NCBI GenBank assembly: GCA_903813345.2
Contig: CAIIXF020000001.1
Location: forward strand, 436,001 to 500,000
From: Owenia fusiformis
Lineage: Eukaryota; Annelida; Polychaeta; Sabellida; Oweniidae
Reading direction: 5' to 3'
DNA length: 64,000 nt
Position 1 is the first letter of the stretch. The number at the start of each line of letters is the position of its first letter. The notes beneath the pieces were generated by a model. That model saw only the letters and a list, made by a program, of their open reading frames with translations, was not told the DNA's origin and made no database searches. The position numbers and the translations under genes were made by a program. Shown here piece by piece: positions 45,730 to 57,382 of this stretch.

Positions 45730-46575
45730 CGGTAAATTATAATTTAAAGTCCCCGTCTAAAGTTTGAAAATATTTTTTTATCATTCATTTACTATTTGTC
45801 AGGACTTAAAAAGTGATTTTAGAGATATTTGAACAAAAAATTTTTTTGGAAAAAAAAGTTGTGAGCATTTCATTTCTCAAATATTCAAATTTCCCGCCAT
45901 TTTTCAAAAAAAGTTGAAATTTCTTAATCATCAAATATTTCTTAATGCATTTCAAAAAAGATTATCTATTTAACACCAATGCAAAGATTGAACAAAAGAC
46001 ACACTATTTCAATAATAAAATGTCATATTTAATGGGCCACTTCAATGTTTAAGCTTATCAAAAATATTTTGAAACATTAGTGATGTCACTAAGGTAACAA
46101 AAACTTTTTGAAAAAAATTGAATTTTTTTTTCGATGTCAATCTTTTCTATATATGCTAGATTTTCATAAAAAACCAATGTTGATTGTCTAACCAGGTTAA
46201 AAGGAAGAATAAATTATGTTTTAGATATCATTGTACCATTGGTTTCTATGAGAACTAAAATTTTGAAATGCATTTTTCTCGGAACCATTTTCATGCACTG
46301 ATAAGTTCATTTCTCGCTTGTTTATCAACCAATTTTCTTAATTTTTTCGGCAAAAACATGTTAGGATGAATGCTATGCATTGGTATGAATTGTGGCTAAT
46401 TAGAAGATATGAGTGACCTCTAAAAGTTGGTTTTAAATAAATTCACAAATTTTGGAACAAAAAGTCTATCAAAAACCACTTTTTGAAATTAAAAAAAAAA
46501 GTTTCACATATCACACTTTGATAACATTGGGTAAGACTACAATATAAGCCAAAGTGGTTTAAACTTTACATGGGG
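45730..46575 (-). repeat. Dispersed non-coding repeat X, copy 2 (inverted)
   Basis: Reverse complement of the uninterrupted form of 25290-26640. This copy shows that the 25595-26190 segment there is an insertion. No coding frame. Confidence 0.75.
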
Positions 46576-46879
46576 CCTTTAAATGTTTCCATATATAGCG
46601 CAAAATCTACCCTGCGCGCAGAGTCTAGTTAAACTACAGAAGACGAAGCTCTCTTTTAAGAAGTGAAGTCAAACGAATGCAAAGGGTACGCAAAATCTCA
46701 CATGGCAATTTAATAACGACTAATTTTGTCTTGTGTCTAACCACGGCGTGCTTAGAGATTTCTAGACTCTAGTCACGCTCTGTCCACGCCAGCTCTAAGC
46801 ACGTCTAAGCACGCCTAGAAATCTCTAGATACACGGAGTTCCTAGACCGACTAAGCACGCACGTCTAGAAATTACTAGA

Positions 46880-49282
46880 AATTCCACATTTGATGCAGTG
46901 ATTAGGGAACGGTATAAAGCCGCTAAAAGGAATTTTCAAAAAGCATACAAGTACGCGAGATATGAATTCGAAACAGCAGAATTAAATAAACTATACGAGA
47001 CTGAGGATTTGGGTCAAAATATGTTCTGGGTACTACTTAATAGAAGCAGGAAGTCTGCTACTTCGAAAACATCTCTTATTAAGGACAATAGTGGGAAAGT
47101 TTTATCTGATATTGACGATATATGTAACGAATGGAAAAATTATTTCCAGCAATTAGCAACACCATCACAATCCGATGAATACGACAACGCCTTCTATATG
47201 CACGTTAATGAACAGATACGTCTCATGGAAGTACGATCACACGATAATAGCAATATCTTCATGGACAATCCAATAACACTTGAGGAAATAGAAATCGCAA
47301 GCAAGCAGCTTAACCTAAAAAAGGCCTCCGGAATTAATCATGTTTCCGCGGAGCATATACGGCATGGAGGCTCTAAATTATTAGAAGTCATCAAATTGAT
47401 TTTGCAGCACGTCATAAACAATGAATATACGCCTAAAAACTTTCGAATTGGGATACTAATTCCACTTTTGAAAGGAGGGAAACGGGACCCATTAGAAAAA
47501 GACGACCATCGAGGCATAACGTTAATGACGTAACTGAGGAAAATGTTTGATAACGTCATGCTGAATAGGAGCAAGACGTTTCTTCTTGAACGTATACCCA
47601 TACCGCAACTTCAAGGTGCATCGTTAAAATCATGTTCATCGATCCATACGTCATTGCTTGTTCAGGAAGCCATTTCACACAACGTTGAAAAAGGACGTGA
47701 CGTTTACGTAACGACGTAAGACGTACGTAAAGCCTTCGATGGCGTTTTTATTGAAGGACTCTTCTACAAACTGTATATACTCGGCGTTAACGCAAAATTA
47801 TGGCGCATTTTGTACAACTCCTACAAAACGTATCAGTGCGTAGTTCGAATTGGCAATATTTTATCACAGACATTTGACGTAAAACGTGGCGTTCATCAAG
47901 GCGGGGTATATAGTATGATATTGTACCAAATCTTTAACGCTGACATAATACGTGATCTTCAAAGGATGAAACTCGGCGCATCGATCGGCGACATTGATGT
48001 CACTTGCCCTACTTACGCTGATGACATGGTTTTAATTTCCACTGAACTCGATAACATGAACATTCTACTTAACGCAGTCTATGACCACAGTGTAAAATAG
48101 CGATACGACATTCACAAAGGAAAATGCAAGACTCTTAAGTTCGGAAAGAAAAGTAGAGCCGCAAACTGTCAACCCACCCAGAATATTGTGAAAATAAATG
48201 GCTCTCCTATTGAGGCAGTAAACACTACAATACATGTTGGAATTCCGCTATCGGTCTCTGGTAACATTACTGAATACATTGAAGACAGTCTTTCTAAGGG
48301 CTGTAGAAAGTATTATTCACTACTAGGCCTCGGATCGGGAGTCGGTGGTATGCGACCTTTAACCCTGTCGAAGCTTTATAACACTTTCGCCACCCCATCA
48401 ATGACGTATGGCGCTAGCGTTATCCCTTATTCATCAAAAGATATCAATAAACTCGAAACGGCGCAGCGAAAAATTGGCAGGAAAATACAATCCTTTCCCG
48501 AATGGGCGGAATGCCCCGTAGCCTACGAGCCACTTGGATGGGAAGGTATAGAATACCAGATCGATACAGCAAAACTAATGTTCATATGGATGTTACTGAG
48601 TTTGCCTTGCAACAACATATACAAAAGACTGTTGATTTTAAGAATGACACTTATGGAATTTGACTTTAAAGGAATTAAAATGTCATCCCCTATCGCACAC
48701 ATGTGGTGCACGGCCGGGAAATACGATCTTTCGGAAATTGTAAAACTAATGTTAGATGGACAAATGATCTCCAAAAGTAGTTGGAAACGTCTAGTAAAAT
48801 GTCGAATTCGAGACCTACAAGAATCAATGTTTCGAATAAGATGCATGTTTACGAAGGTTTATCTTATTTTATCAATGGTCACTCATGTCTAATTCCAAAT
48901 AGCTGGTATGTTTTGTGTCAAAGGATGCCATCGATTGAAAAAACAATTTACAACTGTTGTGAGGTTAATGACTGGTCAATTAGGTCTAAACGGTCACAAA
49001 AAGTGGGATATCTCAAAAGAAAATGGTCGATTGTGCAATGTCTGCAACTTAAATGAAATTGAATCAATCGAACATTTTCTTTGCCATTGCGAGTTGTATG
49101 TTGAAGAAAGGTTAGCACTAAACGAAATCTATAAATATAACGATACAGGTAGTGTTAAAGATCGCATCAATCTGATCTTAAATTGTACAAACGACGATCT
49201 TGCATTGCAAGCTGTCTTAATAATTCATTCAATGTATATCAAGAGACAAGCAACGCTCGCAACTTCGCTCATTTCATAAACA
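46880..49282 (+). pseudogene. LINE ORF2, reverse transcriptase and C-terminal part
   Basis: Continues ORF2 after the insertion. FDAVIRERYKAAKRNFQKA leads to fingers motifs NLKKASGINHVSAEHIRHG and RIGILIPLLKGG. Then VRKAFDGV, the palm motif HQGGVYSMIL and the catalytic TYADDMVLIS (Asp-Asp intact). The thumb and a C-terminal zinc knuckle follow, CNVCNLNEIESIEHFLCHC. In-frame stops at about 47530, 47717 and 48098 and a frameshift near 48870 make it inactive. The last frame stops at 49277-49279. The RQGGVxSP-like palm motif differs from CR1 and L1 forms; I leave the clade open. Confidence 0.92.
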
Positions 49283-49385
49283 TGAGCAAATAATTTATCT
49301 ATTTTCTTATTTATGTATTAATTCACAATTAATGTACAATTGTAACTCTCTTATATAAGAGGTTAATAAAGAATACAATACAATT
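49283..49385 (+). mobile_element. LINE 3' UTR and tail
   Basis: Short AT-rich 3' UTR ending AATAAAGAATACAATACAA, a short repeat tail typical of non-LTR retrotransposons. No confident target duplication at the 5' side was identified. Confidence 0.6.
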
Positions 49386-49645
49386 GGATCAAAAGCGGCA
49401 TGACATCGGCGATCTCGAAATTTCCAAATGCTTAACAGAGCGTAACCATGCCCAACAGAACTTGGCAATCGTATCAGAGCCAGATTTAAAGCGTCACAAT
49501 CACATCAAAGCGTAATAATACTTATCAAAGCTAATCAAAGCGTGATTTCAAGTGTAACATTAAGCCTGGTGGAAGCGGGATCAAAGCGTGAGGAACCGTA
49601 ACAAGTCGGGAAATCAGAGCGTATCAGAGCTTATCAGAGCGTAAC
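49386..49645. repeat. Cluster of ATCAAAGCGTA-type short repeats
   Basis: At least ten scattered copies of variants such as ATCAAAGCGTA, ATCAGAGCGTA and CAACAGAACTTGG within 260 bases. The pattern is like the subterminal repeats of the 5.3-kb insertion and the 51.2-56.6 kb element, but with a different motif. It probably marks one end of a third element; the partner end was not found. Confidence 0.5.
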
Positions 49646-49819
49646 ATTACTTAGGAGATCGTGATATTTTGGGAAAAGTAAACAAAAATGACGGCGCTTT
49701 GCTCGCCGATTTAAAGCTTGGCATTCGCCGTTTGTGTGAAGGTAGCTTAAGATATTTGGAGTTAAAGCATGTATGACATACATCATTTTCTTCAGAAAGC
49801 ATTATATTGGATCTCTTGT

Positions 49820-50335
49820 TAGTTTTAGACAAGTAATTAATATGGTGAAATCATCAATATGGTGGGTACAGGCTAGGGCTTACCCAAAATGTATTAAACC
49901 CTGTACTTTTATGATAAGAATCCTGACCGAGACATGTACCTTTAATGCGTATGACCATGTTGCTAAATCTAGATTATGTTCTTTATGTAATGATGCAGAT
50001 GAAAATGTAGTTCACTTCCTTTTCTCTTGTGAAAGCCTAGCACAGGAAAGGGCCCCTTTTTAGAGTATATTACAGTTATGAATTATCATGGTCAATGTTT
50101 TAATGCAATCATTGTAAATATCCTGAAACAAGGAGATATTACTGCTGCTCAGCATATATACAACTTGTATAATAAAAGATGTAGCTTGCTGTAGATAGTG
50201 GTACTTCACTTTCTATATCTCTATTTTTATATCTTATATCCTAAATAACTCTATGTAATTATTATATCTTAAATAACTTTATGTAATATTGTACTCATCA
50301 TTTATGGTGGAATAAAAGATACATAAACATAAACA
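49820..50335 (+). pseudogene. LINE 3' fragment with zinc knuckle
   Basis: + strand frame 49773-50063 ends with LCSLCNDADENVVHFLFSCE, the C-terminal zinc-knuckle pattern of LINE ORF2 proteins, then AQERAPF and a stop. An AT-rich 3' UTR follows to ATAAAAGATACATAAACAT near 50335. It is a different family from the 38.7-49.4 kb LINE, 5' truncated to the last few hundred bases. Confidence 0.7.
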
Positions 50336-51198
50336 TATATATATATTGTGTATCGAAATCAAAATTGCCAGCATAGTATAGACATGAGTATTGTGATTCA
50401 ACGTGAAGTATATATCCTGTGGGTTAACCCAACTAATTGTTATAACATGCGTATTCCCATACAAACGATCTGTGGACATGTTTTGCTATCATTCCATCAT
50501 ACCCCAGTATGTCCTCTGTCAGTCAAAAAAGTTTGAATCAAAACTTCCCACGAAAATCAAAAGATCTCACCTGTTGAATACGCCATCTATAGAAAATGTC
50601 ATTCTGGTTTTGACAGATGGAGGCAAGTCAAAAAGGTCAAATATTTTAAAGAAAATGCTCCTTAATCACATCAAATCATGTCTATTCGTCTTCCCTCGGC
50701 GGAAGGATCTAATGGTTGTGTGTCTCCTGTTCTAAACACGAAACTGAAGCGCAAAATACACTGTATTTGCGAACGAAGCACGTTTCGGGTATTACATGTA
50801 CGTTCGCCTTTGGCTCACCTTGTTGAGAAGCCCAGGCATTTTAAAAAACTAATTTTAAAATAGGGTTTCCTTTCGAAATATCAAAGGTATGCAATTCCCA
50901 TATACAGTATTGGAACTTTTCCTCTCCGATACTTGATTAATAAAAAAAACTACTTTAAAAGATGGTACCAATAGCTTTTTGCGTTATTCACTTAGCGTAC
51001 TAAATGTATGAAAAATGTATAAAATCATCTATAGATCTAGTGGAGTATATTGTGGCGATATCGTGCACTATATGTAGGATACATATATTTATACCAGGTC
51101 GTTCAATAATGCTGTAACTTTTTATTTCATAATTCTTACTGATTTTCCGACTGTACATTGTTGAGTATTAATACTTGTGGTTCGTGGAGGATCTGAGC
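50336..51198. other. Spacer, nothing recognised
   Basis: Short overlapping frames without family resemblance. ATACCAGGTCGTTCAATAA at 51090 is a lone copy of the mariner-like terminus seen at 11994. Confidence 0.4.
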
Positions 51199-51475
51199 CC
51201 TCATTATCCGGTCAGCGCTAAATTAGCGTTGCGATTTGCGTTGCGCTTGCGAATCAACATTATTCGCAAGCGCAAATCATGGTTTGCGTCGTATTACGCG
51301 CTTCACGCAAACGCAGACGCAACGCAGACGCAACAGTATGCTAATCGCAAATAAATTGGAAACGCGGGAAATTTAAACTTAGAGCTCAAAATAGATTTAT
51401 CGATTTTTTAATGTCAATGTATATGTTTACGCCAGTGCGGATGTGTCAATCAATGTTATCTATTTCAACTGGACT

Positions 51476-51660
51476 CAAGGAGGATTGGAAGCGGTTCCAA
51501 CTCGATATTCTTTAATCTCCACGCATGCGTCATTTGCTATTCGTGTCTGCATAATTTGTACGACTGCATGGAGAATGACCCGATACTCTCCAACAAAGCT
51601 ATCGCTAGGTGATTGTTTTGCAGAATATCGGTGTTGCATTCTGGGAGCCAATCCTCCTTG
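51476..51660. mobile_element. hAT-like MITE, copy 2 (inverted)
   Basis: Same family as 28062-28249, opposite orientation. Ends CAAGGAGGATTGG and CCAATCCTCCTTG, with AACTGGACT duplicated on both sides (51467-51475 and 51661-51669). Confidence 0.9.
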
Positions 51661-51784
51661 AACTGGACTTGCATTTGCATAATGCATATGATTGGTTGGT
51701 TCTTCGCGCGTTTATTTCCCAAAACATGATCCTGCACGTAAGACAATCAGTTTCCAGACGCCGTAAAGCGCAAGATTCAATTAT

Positions 51785-52175
51785 TTATTTATTTCATAAT
51801 TCTTATATAATATACACTATAAAAACAAGCCGCTAGACACCCTAGTGGGTATATGTTGCGGTTTAACAGAAATCATTAAAATGACAACTAGACTACATAT
51901 AAAAGAAAACACTTATTATGTTACATGTAGGTATATAAAAATGGTATTAACAATTAATCTAAGGATGTACAATGTAAAAATGTTACAAAAATCGGGTACC
52001 AGTATAAAATCAACAGTATAGTATGATATTGGTATTATACATTATCGATAGATGAGTAGTTTTTTATATGAAGATTCGAAAATATTTAGAGTGGAGCATT
52101 TTTTGATATCATGTGGTAGAGCATTCCAAAGATTAGGACCCAGATAGCGAAGGGAAAGTTTAGAGCATTTAGGGA
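51785..52175 (-). pseudogene. LINE 3' end, reverse strand
   Basis: On the - strand, a frame ends RYLGPNLWNALPHDIKKCST and then FESSYKKLLIYR before a stop, the conserved C-terminus of CR1/L2-like ORF2 proteins. A 3' UTR with CCCACTAGGGTGTCTAGCGG follows. Everything 5' of this is missing. Confidence 0.7.
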
Positions 52176-52176
52176 T

Positions 52177-52418
52177 ATGAAAATAATGCAATTGTCTTGT
52201 GTAATGATGATGAATTTGACCAGTGTAAAAGTAAGAAGCAAAAATTGGATTGAAGAAGAGCTTGAAATTTTAGTTTCTGAAATTGAAAGAAACAGCAGCA
52301 TTATTCTAGGTCCTTTGGACAAAAACGTTACTGTTGAGAAACAAAATGTAACATGGGCTGACATAAGTAGACGTATTTCAAGTGTCGGTGTTGAAAGTCG
52401 CACTCCAAAGCAAATAAT
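52177..52418 (+). CDS. Myb/SANT-like DNA-binding exon
   Basis: The frame encodes KNWIEEELEILVSEIERN, then WADISRRISSVGVESRTPKQI: a tryptophan-spaced three-helix pattern like the Myb/SANT-like domains (MSANTD or Harbinger-associated type), where R-T-P-x-Q-I normally leads into KKWSDLK. The reading ends at AAT followed by GTAAGT at 52419, a good donor exactly where that continuation would be spliced. The first ATG could be 52177 or the ATG-ATG-ATG at 52204. No following exon was found. It may be the DNA-binding protein of the surrounding element or a stray captured exon. Confidence 0.5.
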
Positions 52419-54250
52419 GTAAGTTTTTAGTTTTTACGCATTATACTTATATATGTATCCAGTTGTCAACAGTGGGGGGTTGAAAATAGTTTAGGTTACG
52501 TATGGGAGGATAAAGCATGGTTTCAAAGAAAATGACCATTTTCAAATTTCCTTTTGTGTGTGGTAACAATGGTAGTGTGGGAGGTGAAACCATGACAAAA
52601 TTATATAGCTTTCCCCCAAACGTTAACAATAAGATGCCATCCTTGAGTTTAATTGACAAGGCAACTACACACTACACCATTTGTTTCGTTGACTTGCCTA
52701 TAAAAGCACTCGTGACGTCCGACTAGACCAGTTTCACCGGGATGTTCGGTTTATATAATATATAACACAGGCACCGGAAATGAAATCCCCTCACACACAT
52801 ACACTCTAACAGTATATTAAATATTTTTAATACATAAGCTTAGAGTAATGCACAAGCTTAGAGACTGTGTGTGTGTGGGGGGGGGGGGGTGTAATTTTGA
52901 TGCGAGACTAGTATTGTACCTGTAAACACATCTTTGTTGGGAATATCATTTACCAAGGGATGATATTTGGAATAAGGAATAAGTTGTGTCCAACATGTCC
53001 AAAGATGAATAACATTGAAAAACCAGGCCGCAGGCTTTATTTGTTACTTGCATTAAGTAATACATTATATTAAAGAGAGAATCAGAGATAGCGAGCAGGC
53101 TCAACAAAAAATTGTTTCAATTTTAGAATATTTTTGCCTCATGTCATTCCTTGTCATGACTATTTTCTAAAAATCACAAAAGTGCATACTTTATTTCAGG
53201 AAAACTAAAGATTTTTACAATAATGTATTATTTTTCTATAAGAATGGTTACCATTCTTATTATTTGGGAGAATTTAAACATTTTTCACCCATTTTTGCAC
53301 TTTGAATCATTAATAACTTCACCAATTTATAACATATTGTTAATCTTTTGGGAGATATTGTATTTGATATTGTAAGGAATAGATTGTTACGTCAATTATG
53401 CACGTTGCTTGTAATTTTGTCACCCCCTATAGATCTGATTCTGCCTTTAAGTCTAAATTACCATTAACCAGTTAGCAGTAATTGAAAGGGAAAACACGTT
53501 TGTTTTTCACAAGTGACATTCCACGAAGTGATAATAAAAATGAAATATTTGTTTATTATATCATGCCAAGTTCATCACTTTAAATGCTAGGGATTTAGTA
53601 ATAGGGAGGGAGGTTAAGCTACACGTTTTAGGAGAACATGTGCATGAACGTGTAGAATTATGGTTCTCGAAGTATTATTTCTTCCCTTCGTAGTAGCCAT
53701 TTGCCTTCTGCGATGTAAAGATAAAAGGTAAATAGTTGTAAGTAGGTCCATTGCTTAACCTCCCTATTGTAGAGATCAAAGCGTGTTTATAAATCCCTTA
53801 TGTTTTCAAGAGGAGCCATCACTTATTAAACGTTGTTTATAAGTGAGTGCACACTTATCTCGCTTAATCTAATTATTGATAGGGAATCATAGTATATTTG
53901 GCATATTACTTTCATATTACTATCCAATCTACCTATTAACAAGAATTTGGAGGAGAAATTTATTTATTTTCGGTGAAAATAACATTAGAATTGATCGATA
54001 AAATATACATTTCTATATGACTACATCAAATTTTATATATTCATACTTATTAACTATAAAGTATAGGTAGGGATTAACATAAGTTATGCTTTCACTTATG
54101 AGCGAAATCGTTTAGTCTTATGTTTACTTATAGACTGTGTCAATTACGTCATCATTAAACAGCTTAATCCATTCATAAGGAGGCATCGCTTATAAAACGT
54201 TGTTTATAGGTAAAATATTATCTTGGAATTTTGAATACACAATTTTGATG
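52419..54250. other. AT-rich interior of the 5.4-kb element
   Basis: No long frame. GGAGCCATCACTTATTAAAC (53813) and a close variant at 54180 are direct repeats about 365 bases apart, bracketing a terminus like that of the 7687-8546 element (TTTCACTTATGAGCGAAATC at 54091). A G-run microsatellite is at 52870-52892. Confidence 0.4.
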
Positions 54251-54282
54251 AAAAGAATTTTAGAAATTAGAGATTAAACATG

Positions 54283-56014
54283 ATTGATTTTGAATCCCAG
54301 TTGTTTGCAGTTAAAGCAGCATGGATTCCACGATTGTTTGATGAAAAAAATATGTTTAATAAAGTTCCTTACTTTTACTTTGAAAGACTTTTCCCAAAAT
54401 ATTACAATTTACTAAATATAAATGATGTTGATTTTAAAGAATTTCAAACAATTCCTTTATTTTACCAACAAGTCATTCAATCTCATTGTAAATGTAAAAC
54501 TATTAAGGAGGTATCAGAAATGAAACAAAGTGACATTTTACAAGAAATAATATGGGGAAATAAACTTTTCACCATAAAAAATAAACTAATTTTCTTTCCT
54601 CATTGGATAGAAAGTGGAATAATATACAATTATTGACCTCTCCAGAGGTTTACTGTCAAAATTATATCCCGAGACTGTAAACCGAGACCGTAGGTCGAGG
54701 TTTACAGTCGAGGGATATAATTTTGACAGTAAACCGAATGGAGAGGTCTATAATTGTTTTGTTAGTCCGAAGAATATCTTAGATTTTTCTGACCCTTGAA
54801 GTTGACTTGAAGTTGGATCCAGACCCTCGAGACGTTCATGTTGTAAGTTCACTCAATGGAGTCAAATTACTCTCCTGGGTGAAGTCCACTAAAAGCTTTG
54901 TACAAAGTTTTAGATTTTTCTTCGTATTTTGACTGTCTTTACTCTCTAAGAGACTAATAATATCCTCATCTTCAACATTTTTGAAACGGCTAGTGCTAGC
55001 GGCGGCCATTTTATCGTCTGATAATGACGTCATTTTAGTGGAATGCTGGGAATATTATTCACCGGCAATGCATTGCGCGGTGTACAGTTAAAATTATTCA
55101 CCGCTCGTTGACCAATCAAAATCGAGTATTTCAACTGAGGTACTAACAATATATATTAAAGACTTAATAATGCAAAACTGCCTGCTTGATATTGATTTAA
55201 TTTATCAGAAACTTGTCAATAAGCAAAATTGGATTTCTGAATTTTATCAGGTACAAAATGCAATTAAATCTATAAAAAATATGATTGATATACAAAGTTC
55301 AAACTATACAAATATTCCTAAAAGATTTAAGTTTAAGTTTGAAAATAAAACAATAGATGTGAATCATCAGAAATCTAAATTTTTCTATGACATTTTAAGA
55401 GCAAATAAGGCAGAAAAGTGGTATATGAAAGATACATGGGAAAAGCAATTTTGTTACAAAAAAGATGAACGTATTGATGAAATTAATTGGAATAATTTTT
55501 TTGACACCAAAATAAATTGTAAAGAAACCAAAATTGCCAACTTTAACTATAAAATAATTAATAGAATATTACCCAGTAAACGTGAGCTTTTTATATTTGG
55601 TAAAAAAGAAAATTATAGTTGTGATATTTGTGGAAATCCTGATTCAGTAAAACATTTATTTTTTGATTGTGTTTTGGCCAGGAGTGTCTGGAACTTCATA
55701 CAAGATAAATCAAAACTTAGAATAACTTATAGAAAAATTATTTTAGGTTATAATGGCAATGATGATTTCACTAAATTTCTTAACTATTTTGTCAGTGTAA
55801 TTACATATACAATTTATAAGGTTTACCTAGGACAGATAAATGACAATAATGTCAAAAATTTAGATGTTATATTACACTCTTTGAAGAAGGAAATAGCTAT
55901 AAGAAAAAATGTATTTTACCCACAATTTTGGAAAATATGTGACACTATATCATGTAATTGTAACATTGAAAATGTATTTGTAACATGACTTAATAAACAG
56001 AAATAAAAAATAAA
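54283..56014 (+). pseudogene. 5'-truncated L1/Tx1-type LINE fragment (split)
   Basis: Two collinear pieces of an ORF2 C-terminal region, 54283-54635 and 55146-55988, separated by a later insertion. The second carries the zf-RVT-type knuckle YSCDICGNPDSVKHLFFDC followed by a Trp-rich segment, typical of L1/Tx1-type elements. It stops at 55986-55988, followed by an A-rich tail. AAAAGAATTTTAGAAAT occurs just before (54251-54267) and after (56015-56031), with GTTAAACAT-like similarity continuing, so a target duplication of about 17-32 bases marks a true retrotransposition event. The reverse transcriptase core was never copied (5' truncation). Confidence 0.85.
54636..55145 (-). mobile_element. Hairpin element with a KIAA1958-like 5' exon
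   Basis: It splits the L1/Tx1-type frame. ACAATTAT and ACAATATAT at the sides suggest an imperfect 8-base duplication. The left 120 bases form a near-perfect hairpin (GGTTTACTGTCAAAATTATA and its complement) closing on GACCGTAGGTC. From the right, on the - strand, GATTGGTC precedes ATGACGTCATT, where a 65-codon frame begins (55033-54836). It includes SRFKNVEDEDIISLLESKDS and QNTKKN, resembling the start of KIAA1958-like (DUF3504, Crypton-derived) proteins. The recombinase part is absent. Confidence 0.6.
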
Positions 56015-56617
56015 AAAAGAATTTTAGAAATGATCGGTTAAACATAAGCATTTTAATTTTAGCAGACGATATTTGCGAAATGGAATTGCGATATTTATTA
56101 TAGATTTCACAAAACCAAGGTAGCATAATCGTGCACTTTCAGACTTGATTTTGATAAGTTTTGGTTATTTGTGTCTCTAATGTTTTTCAACCTATTTTTA
56201 GTTGGATGTCTCAAAGGGCACTACCTAGATTTCTACAACGATAATGTTAATTTAAATAGGAAAACTATCAAGATTCTTGATGATATGTTTGCGATTTATA
56301 TTGCGGCAGGGTCAGGGATGCCGCAAATAAAGTGGAGTTTGCGACATAAAAATCAACTGATTTACGTGGACGCAACTGTGCGATGACTGCATAATACCAA
56401 TTTGCGTGCGGCTAGCAGTGTATTTGCGATGCGAAATGAAAATAGCGATGCGTCTACCGTGTAATAAGAAAACTGCGATTTGCGCTAAAGACGCAAAACG
56501 GCAATGAATTTGCGCTAGAGTGCCTTTGAGATGACCTCATAATATCGTTTTGCGTACGATTCGCTAAATATTTTACGTTGCGATTGCGATTTGCGGTGCG
56601 TCGACCGGATAATGAGG

Positions 56618-57382
56618 TCTCTGGTCTGCATGAAAAAAGTCCAAAACGACCGACTTGAAGTGCGAATATTGCTCCTCGGTCTATTACTTGGGCACCCACT
56701 TGTTACGCATCAATACAATTTCTAAATCATGAAAATAGCATGTTGTGTGAGACCAACACTTGAAGCAATCATGACTAAATTTCTGAAAGGGTTTCTTCTG
56801 GTTTCATCTAATATTCTTTTAATTAAATCAATCTGACGAGGGGAAGGAAGGTATAGCTTTTGGTCGCCCCTCTCCCTGTTCATCTTCGATCGACTTTCTC
56901 CCTCCTTTGAAAGAGCGGTACCAGTGATATATGGCAGGGATGTTTAGTATGTCTTTCCCATTAGCCTCACGAATATCCTTTATTGTTGTTTTGATTTACC
57001 TATTTTGAATTGAGGATATAGAACTTATTGTTGCTTCTAATTTGATGCTGAATATAATTGATTTTCTGTTCAGTAGCCCCATGTTGTTGATAGCATAATT
57101 TCTGCTTAGTTTGTGTAATGTAATTTCTCTATCATGCCATCTGATCTTAAATTGCATGCCCTATGGTTTAATTTGTATTCTTATGAATTACTCCGTGATG
57201 TCATTTCCAACTTAAACTAGATTTGCTCTCTGATTTCATCAATAGGTGTTGCCAAGGTATCTAAGTACCAGTGTTTATTTACCAACAGCTGTCAAAATGG
57301 GTTCAAAATTAAATTGTGTATGAAAATGTTCACATTTCAAGTCGGTCATTTTGAATACCACATTCCTGTTAGAGTACTTATA
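56618..57382. other. Spacer, nothing recognised
   Basis: No coding frame or repeat that I can support. Confidence 0.4.

Larger units (their letters stand above)
41556..46879. mobile_element. 5.3-kb insertion in LINE ORF2
   Basis: AATTCCA occurs on both sides (about 41548 and 46875), consistent with a 7-9 base target duplication. The left 200 bases are full of short CTTGACACG and CTTTGCACGC repeats, and the right 140 of CTAAGCACGTCTAAGCACGC and CTAGAAAT repeats, so the ends are composite subterminal-repeat ends, not clean inverted repeats. The interior has no long coding frame but contains a local 21-bp array, a G-rich array, a 145-bp duplication, repeat X and two micro-hairpins. It is probably non-autonomous. 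Confidence 0.7.
51199..56617. mobile_element. Candidate 5.4-kb DNA transposon with TTGCG-rich ends
   Basis: CCTCATTATCCGGTC at 51199-51213 is exactly inverted at 56603-56617. Inside the left end, GCGTTGCGATTTGCGTTGCG and related repeats crowd 51215-51330. Inside the right end, TTTGCGATTGC-like repeats, some preceded by variants of the terminus (CTCATAATATCGTTTTGCG), crowd 56060-56600. The interior holds a Myb/SANT-like exon that may belong to it, and later insertions: a hAT-like MITE, a LINE 3' end, an L1/Tx1-type LINE and a hairpin element. No transposase recognised and no clear target duplication, so the two ends could in principle belong to separate copies. Confidence 0.6.
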
